A stretch of DNA of 64,000 bases from Antrodiella citrinella (lineage: Eukaryota > Basidiomycota > Agaricomycetes > Polyporales > Steccherinaceae), in contig SGPM01000005.1 of the NCBI GenBank assembly GCA_004802725.1, positions 186,001 through 250,000 of the forward strand, written 5' to 3'. Positions within the stretch are counted from its first letter, which is position 1, and every line of letters begins with the position of its first letter. A program made the position numbers and the translations under genes. Below, piece after piece: positions 56,213 to 64,000 of this stretch. The notes under the pieces are model-generated. The model did no database searches. It saw nothing but the letters and a program-made list of their open reading frames with translations, and was not told where the DNA came from.

Positions 56213-58853
56213 TCAAAATAGCTGACTAACTACAACGTCCTTCAGCAAAGCAAAGTTCGGTGTACCGAACCCTGTAACGGGATCCCACCCTTGTGCAGCC
56301 TGAAATCGAGGTCAGACCGAGACCGACACAGCCATATGCAAGTCGAGACTTACATTGAACCCCGGAGTACCGCATCCAGGATTGCTCCCTGCGGTCACAT
56401 CGTTGAAAACAAAAGGTGACTCAGTACCGATCTTGTATAGCAATGGGTTCAAGAACCCTAATGGCGGTAGCCCCATCGTCAGACGAGCATCGTTCAGTAA
56501 TGATACGATCGCTGAGAATGTTGGAGCTGCAGCAGACGTCCCTCCGACCAGGAATGAATTACCAGAGACGAAGATCTTGAAAAAGTCAGACTGTGCTGAT
56601 ACATCTGGATATGCCTGTGTTCTGGCGTGTCAGTGGGTTTACCGACGTCGAATTTGTTTAGAGACTCACTCTTCCGCCTCTGAATGAAGAGAGGTTGTAT
56701 GTGAACACGAAACTACTAAACAGCGATATACGCTCACTGGTTGTATAATCCGGCATACATGCCGCTCGGAATCTGCTGGACATAGGAAGCTACCGCAGCG
56801 TCTTGGTAGCTTGGACGAGCAAACTGTGGATCCAACGTCAAGAATGATACGAGATGGCACTATGCAACACTTGCCAAATCACTGAAACCACCTCCCGAAA
56901 ATGACGCTGCTATCTCGGGGATCTGTGTCGTGCCGCCAACTGTCGTAACGCTACGGCAAAAGGTCGATCAAGCGAACAATGCTGGCAAGAGGCCAGGCTA
57001 TACGCACAACGGACATGACGCAGGAAACATCGGCATGAATTTCAGCGTGTTATTGCCGTCATTGCTGAGACATTTCGTCGTAGCGGAATCAGTGTCTCCG
57101 TCGCCGACACCGAAGTCTCCGGAAGAGAATAACACGGATACACCACGTGCACCTAAATTAAAGTCAAGACTGGTCCATGCCGAAGCATAGAACATGACGC
57201 ACCTAGTTGCCCGAACTGACGACAGATTCGAATCGCATATGATTCGGGCACTGAGGCAGAAGGTCAATACTTCGCAAGATCGAAAGAAAGTTTGAGCGTA
57301 CCAGTCTCTTCACTGTCACCATAGCTTGTGCTGTGGATGAGATATGAGCAAAACCTCATACGATTGGACATCTCGTCATCATACCTGATCGTCTGAGGCG
57401 GGTTCGGTTGGCTGAGTATGAAATCCAACCACTAAGAGACAATGTTTGTCAGTACACTCTCGAGAAAACAGAGCACTTCATGCTCGTACATACATCACCG
57501 TAGGGCTCATTCGTATTTGTCTGCTCCATTGCGTCCGGGATGTAATCAGGACTGCCTGCAGTGGAATAAAAGGTGCTCGGGACAGGATGAGACAAGCCAA
57601 ATGCGAATTGGACGTCTAAGTCCTAGCTACTCAGTACCGAATCAAAGGGAAAACTCTATGGGCATCGTACCAAGGTTGGCCTCATCTCCCGCTGAAGCGA
57701 GAGTTTGATTGTTCAGTCCATCTGTTAGAAAAATCGCGTGAGACGGTCCATTCGGCGCACGTAACATCAGACCTACCGTTGACGGAGACAAATTCAAATG
57801 AGGAGTTCAATGCATCCGGCCTCTGTTCGGCGAAGAACTGCTGCAAGTCAGCCATATTGGCGAACTCGTTCAAATAGCCAGTGACCCCGATCTGATTCCC
57901 ATTGGTCGTTGAAGGCGTGTACCCAGCCATGTTATACAGCTGTTGTAAGCAAGTCACTGTGATAGTGGCGTTGCAGCTTGCATCGACGAACCCTTTGTAT
58001 GCGGACGAAACGGGTATTGGTGCATTGGAATCAGGAACCGCAGGGGCACTCATAACCTGGTGTATGCTTGAAGCCATATTTCGGGGTGCGGAGAATAGGG
58101 TGGTGGGTTGAATGAACTCTATGTGGGCGTGCACTTCCGACGGCAAGCTGTACTTAGTCGTGCGCATGACGGACTTCCCGGAGTGCTTGTGGACCCAGAC
58201 GTGATATTCCTAACATGCCGAAGTCAGTATGGTAGCATTCATTTACGTCCAAACTAACTCACAGTGTCCATCATGCTCTCTGCAACTCCAATAGGAACCC
58301 TGACTTTTACCGAATCGTTAGCCGGAGAGCGAACCAAATCGCTCTCACCAAGTCCATGCGTAGCCAGCCAGGCCGTTACGGCATCCACGCTATGCTGGTG
58401 GGGCGCAATCAATGCGTTGACTTCATCCAGAGAGAGATGTTGTCCATATCGCTCATGGTAGGGATCGCTATTCACAACAGATCCGTGAGTACATTCAGAC
58501 TGGAAAATCGTTGGACGAGAAGTGATTACCTAATCTCATACAAATGACCTTCCAGCTCCTCCCAGCTTGGCTGAGGAAGAGCGATACGAAGCTCAATAAA
58601 TGAGCTCGCAGGCGCTCTCCGGTCCTTGACCCACCCTTTAGGTGCCCTGACATCCTCCTTCACCCGGGGAGGTGCCTTCGAAGGAAGAGCGACGGCCAGC
58701 GCCACGAAAAAGAGCGCAACCAGCACCCCCGTGCAGCTGCATGAGAACAAGGGGGAAGAGTCCGAAAGCGAAGGCGAAAAGAGTTCACGACGGCCATCTC
58801 GTTGCCTCCTTATGTACTTCGGGTGAGATGGATAGAGCTCGGGTTGCTTTCAT
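56213..58853 (-). CDS. Secreted sedolisin (tripeptidyl-peptidase, S53 family)
   Basis: Fifteen exons (58853-58789, 58736-58530, 58467-58263, 58209-57777, 57721-57671, 57615-57494, 57431-57385, 57330-57302, 57250-57203, 57152-57008, 56950-56875, 56823-56738, 56679-56670, 56614-56354, 56299-56213) encode 623 residues. An N-terminal hydrophobic signal (TGVLVALFFVALAVALP) is followed by the pro-domain. The S53 catalytic set is visible: Glu and Asp in DEANLDVQF, oxyanion Asp in SSGDFGVGD, and Ser in GGTSAAAP; the calcium site lies in FNDVTAGSNPGCG to GWDPVTGFGTPN. It is an acid peptidase for extracellular protein digestion. Exon 13 is 10 nt. The intron after exon 11 starts with GC (TTG|GCAAGTG). 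The first exon is the least certain: no in-frame ATG exists in exon 2, and this upstream ATG joins in phase through a 52-nt intron. Confidence 0.88.
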
Positions 58854-59403
58854 TTAGCTTTGATGCAATATAACGGCATCCAATTATACGAGCCCTGGTC
58901 TACGTCACGCCGACGATAGCAAGACGATAGCATATACGACGGTAGCAAGGATGATGGCCTTCCTCCCATGACAACCTAGATTCTGCCGCACATCGTCAGC
59001 GCTACGATAACTTGAAGGTGCACAGTGGCTAAAGGCACAAGGTGGACAGAAGGTGTAGGTTTGTAAAGATACCGTCTGCATTTCAATTGCAGCATGAGAT
59101 CGGCGATCTTACAGTAGATGTACATCACTGACACCATACAGTACTTGACTTGTCGCAAGATGCCGGCGAGCTCTACGGAGTAGCTCTGCAAGACGGCCAT
59201 AGACATGAGGGGAAGTCATGATAGCGGGACGATCTCAGTGAACATGGCAAGAACATGGTACGCGGTCTGAAGGAGAGTCGTCTCGCTCAGGCTTGTCAAA
59301 ATTGCCGCCCGTGCTCGTACATTTGTTCTATCAGCCTTGCATGTATAGTCCTACTTATCCAAGTCAAACGATATGCTATACTATAGTACATCTTGTCAAG
59401 ACT
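58854..59403. other. Intergenic region, no gene seen
   Basis: 550 bp between the Sec18 stop and the sedolisin start. A short hydrophobic minus frame (59206-58976) is unsupported. Confidence 0.45.
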
Positions 59404-62194
59404 CTACATTCCAAGCCCCATCAAGGACCCAGTCAACCTCTCCGCTACCGCTTCCGGTTCTTGCCTCGACATCTCAATCACGCTCAACAACTTCTTGATT
59501 CCGATATTCAAAGCTGCCATCTGATCTTCTTCGCCACCCAATCCAGCTTGCTCGAGCATCCGCATCGCGTTGTTCCTCTGCGAGTCGTTCTGGAACAGTT
59601 GCACTTCATTGAGGACGTATTCTAGGGAGCGGAGGTTGGAGATGGGAGGGATGCGTAGCTCTGCGTCAAAGGATTCTGACAGACCGAGGTCTGTCAGGAT
59701 GGGACGGAAAGAGCTTGTGGAAATGACGAGAAGACGGCGGCCCTTTGGAGGTCTCCGAGTGAGTAATACCATCAGGGCTTGCAGAACCGCGTTGGAGAAC
59801 CTCGGGCCGATCGGTGTAAAATCTGGTCAAACAATATATGAGAAACTGTAGCAATACGACCCATCACAGGATGGCTTACCTAGTAGTCGCTCTAAATTAT
59901 CGACAACAATGACACTCAGTGGACTCTTGTAGCTGTCAGCGAAGACTTTGCTGATTGCGGCAACCTTCTGACTTTCAGAGAAGCCCACCATGCTGTCCGG
60001 TGAAATCAACTTCATAAACGGATACTGTGAAGCTTGTGCCACAGTTGCCGCGAGAGCAGTCTTTCCAGAGCCGGGAGGGCCGTGGAGCAAAACACTGACG
60101 AGAGGTGTACGCGACGATGTGCGAACTTGTTCCACAAACAGCTCTCCAGACCGAAGGATTTCCTGAAAATAATGAGTCCAATCATCACACGTATCTGCGG
60201 ACGAGGACTTACATCGACGACAGACGAGAAATGTATGATTCCGTTCTGGACAACCTGTTCAAGCTCTTCTTTGGCAACACCGAACGCAGGTGTAACTTCC
60301 TCCATGGCGTTCATGAAATCTTCACGGTTGACCCTCAGATTCTCGATATCATCCGACACTCCTGCTAGCGTCCCGACCTTGACGTGTCGACTGAACGCGA
60401 AACTGGTCGCGCTCTTGACCAAACCACCGATCTCAGCACCGGAGAAGTTCTTCGTGATCTGGGCGAGCTCTAGCAAGTCGACGTCGTGGTCCATAACGCC
60501 GTTCTTGCGCATTTTGGTAGTATGGATGTTCAGGATCTGGTAACGACCTTTCTCATCCGGTAGTGAGATCTCCATATGTACCTCCAGACGTCCGGGACGC
60601 AGCAACGCCTCGTCGATCATGTCGAGTCGGTTGGTCATACCAATGATGAGGATGTTGTTCAATTGGTCCACACCATCCAACTACAGCAATCTGGTGAGAA
60701 GCAAGCTCTACGATGACTAAGGAATACGAACCTTGGAAAGCAGCTGGTTAACAATGCTATCACCTACACCGGTACCGCCTTGAGTAGAACCACGCTGCTT
60801 ACAGATAGCGTCCAACTCATCGAAAATGATGATGTGAAGGCCACTTTCGTCTCCCTTGGCCTTGTACTCTTTCTCGGCGTCGGCGAAAAGCTTTCGGATG
60901 TTCTCTTCAGATGCACCGACGTACTTGTTTAGTATTTCAGGACCGTTGACAATCTTGGGCTCCCGTGCGTTCAACATCGTACCGATTTGTCGAGCCATGA
61001 GCGTCTTTCCGGTACCCGGAGGACCGTGGAGGAGAATACCTTGAACGAAGATGAGTTTGCCTGAAGAGAATCAAAGAGTGAGCAAACCTACCTTTCACGT
61101 GCTGGATACCAAGCTTATCGACCAACCCTGGAGGGAATACACGGGATGCGAAGGCACGACGGAAAATGGTGCTGAACTCAGAATCCAAGCCTCCGATACC
61201 CATGTCTTCGAACTTGAAGTTAGGGGCCAGGATGGCATTTGGAGGAGCTCTGACTCAGTGAATTAGACAACTGCAGGAAGTTGAAAGAAAGCGACAGCGA
61301 CGTACTTCTTTGCACTTGACTTGATTTTGATGGCACTGTCGCCCGCCTTCATGAAAGTTACATCCGTCTTTTCCATCAAAATACCCATGTTCGTAGCTCC
61401 GCCGCTACCGCCTCTTCGCTGGGCATCAGCCAAGTCCAACGTACTGAGACCCAACACTTGCGCCCTCAAATTCTGTCCGTGGAACTCGAAGACCAGCATC
61501 TCTCCCGGAGTGAATATGATGTTTGAGAATGCCTTGATGAAGTTCTTGGCCATTTCATCCGCGGAGAATGCTTCCGCGAGCTCGTGTCCCCGTCGAAGGA
61601 AGCCGACCTCAATGTCAAGAGATTGGAGGTACGAAGGCTGGAAAGGGAGGGGTTCAACGGTAGCTTCATCACCGGTCACGGAGAGACCAATCCACTGTCG
61701 CTGCATGGACGAGGCACCAATGGTACCGGGTGCGAGTTTGCCAGTATTATCATGGCTGTGCGGATGGTAAGAAACATAGGTTGTAAATTGGATCTAAGAT
61801 AGGGGACATACCGGGTTGTAAGAGGGAACGCTTGCTTGACGAGAACATGCTGGCCTTGAGGGAAGTCGGAAGGGTGCACTATCAAGCAGTTGGACAGGGC
61901 AAGTGCATCGCTTGGAGATGCTGCAACACCATAACTGGCGCGCAAAGGTGAAACCACGTGAGATTTGACTGCACGCAGATAGTCAAGGGTTGCGACGTAC
62001 GCTCCTCTGGATGCTCTCTGTTGCTGCGGCGGAGCTCGCTTCTCGTATGCTCCTGGATCGTCATATCTGGGTGCAGGGACCCTTGGTTGCGATCTGCCGT
62101 ACTGGTCGTTAGAGCCACCCGGAGGGACACGAGCATATGGTTGTTGCGATGGTGGAGGTGCTGAATCGCGACTGTTTCTGAAGAAACTGCTCAT
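59404..62194 (-). CDS. SEC18: Sec18/NSF vesicle-fusion AAA+ ATPase
   Basis: Eight exons (62194-62001, 61934-61812, 61755-61306, 61249-61092, 61039-60732, 60680-60213, 60162-59880, 59822-59404) encode 800 residues. Order: a ~65-residue Pro/Gln-rich N-terminal extension, the N domain, the D1 ATPase (Walker A GPPGTGKT, Walker B IIFDELDA, arginine-finger region [13 protein letters not shown]), then the D2 domain ([16 protein letters not shown]). It is the hexameric ATPase that, with alpha-SNAP/Sec17, takes apart SNARE complexes so membrane traffic can continue. The N-terminal extension is longer than in yeast and low in complexity. Exon joins are unambiguous. It is divergent from the DUF2009 gene, 375 bp apart. 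Confidence 0.97.
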
Positions 62195-62569
62195 AGTTAC
62201 AGGGTATGAGCGGTATGGAGTCTATGGACTAGTCGTCTGGGTAGAATTGTGTCAGCAAAAGGAGCTTCTATGGACGAGCTTCAAGCTTACCTCAGGTCCG
62301 TCGTCGTTCAACAAGAGAAAACAGGACTTCGAAACAATAGAGGTTGTTGTATGAAGCAAAGTAACGATTCAGTCATGATCATAAGCGGAACGTGTCGGCG
62401 CCAATGACTCGAATGAGGGCTATGCAACGAAATATTAATGTGCTGACAGTGACGCGCCTCGATCGCGTGTACAAAAGTTGTCCTCATCCTGTCTCCGAGG
62501 CCCGACTAATTTCACACTCTTTCCCTGTCGTTCAAGTGCACACTCGGAATTCGAAGCTTGACCAACCAA
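62195..62569. promoter_or_regulatory. Divergent promoter region of Sec18 and the DUF2009 gene
   Basis: 375 bp between start codons. No TATA box recognised. Confidence 0.4.
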
Positions 62570-64000
62570 ATGGAGGCTGAAAGCTCTACGACTGAGCCTG
62601 GTGCTCCCGGGTTCTCCCTGGAGAGTATACTGGACGGAAACGACGAAAACTTAGAGCATCCCGATGTCCAGGAGGGAACAGATGATGATACTACAGAAAC
62701 TAGTCATGCAGCCTCAGGATACTGCGTGGAATGTGAAGGTGGGCTGGTCGTTGTTCCCTGCTATACGCTGTGTGTTTATTTTCTGGATGAACTAGATCAG
62801 CCCGCCCAGCTCCGCTGTGAGACATGTGAAGATGATTTCTGCGATGTCTGCTTCGCCGCGCAGCACAGAAAAGGCTCTCGTAAAAGACATGCAACGAAAC
62901 CGCTGGCACAAAAACGAGGGAAAAGGGCGAAGCTGACGAACGGCGAGGCGGCACAGTCTAACGGCGATGACGTGAGTATGCCTCAGACACAGGACTAGCT
63001 GTCTTATTTATCACTTCTCTCACCAGATGGATACCGATGCAGCAGCCGATTCAGACGACGAATTGGAGGCCATAATCAACGGTGCTGAATCTCACGATGT
63101 TGTGCCTGTCCCTGCCATACCAGAAACAACGGTTGGAGAATGGTTCGTCGAGCGTGCCAAGTACATTCCTATGCGGCTCACCCTAGGCGAGCGCAAGTAC
63201 CTCCGATTACTGGAAGCAGCCCTGCACGTATCCGAATATACCGATAAAATCGACACCATTGGTTTCGGCCTTTCCAAGGCAAAGCGCATAGTATATCAAA
63301 TTCGCGAGCTATGTGCCATTCTTTCCGGTCTCGTTCTTTCCGCAGACTATAAGCAGGGTCAAGAGCTCTTCTCCGATAAAGACTTTCAATCTAACGAGGA
63401 ATTCTACCAGCAAATCTTCGAACTTGGTCGTCGTCACAAGATTATGAATCCCGATAAGATGAGATCAACTTACGGAAAGTTGATCTACCTACTGCAGGTT
63501 TGTAGCAACAACCACATTTGCTTGGATGCTCACCATTGATACATGATCCCATAGGACAGTCAAACACCCGAGGTCAAAGACATCCTTGGCTTCAGCTGCG
63601 TAAAGCCCATCAAGTCGGTCTTCACACTCCTAGAGGAGCATAACGCCGTGGACCTGCTGCGGGATGATCTCGTCGCTATTGCCACGAAGGAGATCTACTC
63701 AGAAGGCCGTTCTCGCCGTGATATCCAAAAGGACATCAAAGCGAAGGAGCGGGCGATTGAGACGCTTGCTGCCAGATATAAACGTGAAGGCCTAGAACAG
63801 GAAAATATACGGCAATGTTTATACAGCATCGGTGACAACCATGCCTTCTTGAGGACAAACAGAGACCCCTGCGACCGTATGATTTCATACCTGAAGGAGT
63901 ACTTTCATCCAACGCAGGCGAAAGATGGCAAACATAGTTTGGCGATCAGAAGTGGGAAGGGTGGCGCTAGGCTCAGTCACGACCATTCAAAGCAATACGC
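62570..64000 (+). CDS. DUF2009-domain protein with N-terminal B-box-like zinc finger, partial
   Basis: Four exons are visible (62570-62738, 62796-62971, 63027-63497, 63555-64000), the last cut by the window end. The N-terminus is acidic. A Cys-rich finger follows (about residues 50-90: GYCVEC, then LRCETCEDDFCDVCFAAQH and a closing KRH), resembling a B-box. From about residue 140 the sequence fits the DUF2009 family (EWFVERAKYIPMRLTLGERK, YTDKIDTIGF, GRRHKIMNPDKMR), which is conserved from fungi to plants and has no established function. The finger may bind a protein or nucleic acid, which is inference. Splices keep the frame and the ATG is the first available. Confidence 0.8.

Noticed and set aside
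58526..58750. Sedolisin start at 58750
   Set aside because: That position is TTG, not ATG. No ATG is in frame in this exon, so an upstream first exon with a 52-nt intron was preferred.
50192..59403. Secondary-metabolite gene cluster around P450-3 and the sedolisin
   Set aside because: No backbone enzyme (polyketide synthase, NRPS, terpene cyclase) is present, and the genes between are housekeeping-type.

Overview
This looks like nuclear DNA of a filamentous basidiomycete, most likely an Agaricomycete. Genes are dense and cut by many short introns (mostly 45-65 nt, GT..AG). The conserved set is fungal: Sec18, Mdm34, an Orm family protein, Bst1/PGAP1, Uds1 and sedolisin. I built 20 spliced models by hand from splice signals, reading frame and family conservation; those given exon lists keep one open frame. 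Two further genes run off the window edges, and one model is a doubtful remnant. Genus or species cannot be named from the sequence alone.

Layout. 1-16 kb: a Ser/Pro-rich gene cut by the left edge; P450-1; a repeat-rich block (4.4-6.5 kb) with a long foldback element and a 603-bp MITE; an apolipoprotein N-acyltransferase-like gene whose stop codon is completed by the MITE; a divergent 4-coumarate-CoA-ligase-like gene; a small two-TM protein; 14-3-3; and an unresolved gene remnant. 16-21.9 kb: tRNA-Arg(UCU) with an intron, P450-2, a second repeat-rich block (TGTCC/GGACA cluster, palindromes, a diverged copy of the 5.6-kb repeat), and tRNA-Gly(UCC). 21.9-49.9 kb is a conserved housekeeping core: KDM5/JARID1 histone demethylase, CorA-type Mg transporter, Bst1/PGAP1, a Uds1-domain coiled-coil protein, Mdm34, a Virilizer-like protein, Orm/ORMDL and Mtd1. 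50-59 kb is again accessory: P450-3, phosphatase inhibitor-2, a STIMATE-family membrane protein and a secreted sedolisin peptidase. 59-64 kb: Sec18/NSF, then a DUF2009 protein with a B-box-like finger, cut by the right edge.

How the genes fit together. Several proteins act on membranes and lipids: Bst1 (GPI-anchor remodelling), Orm (serine palmitoyltransferase control), Mdm34 (ER-mitochondria tether), Sec18 (SNARE recycling), the Lnt-like acyltransferase and the acyl-CoA ligase. I see no classical secondary-metabolite backbone enzyme. The three P450s and the ligase could serve oxidation of plant or wood aromatics, which is inference. Five gene pairs are divergent across 299-588 bp and may share promoters. 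No virus, CRISPR array or listed agent was seen. The most unusual items are the MITE that supplies a stop codon, the roughly 770-bp foldback, the TGTCC/GGACA inverted cluster, two GC-AG introns, and microexons of 8 and 10 nt.
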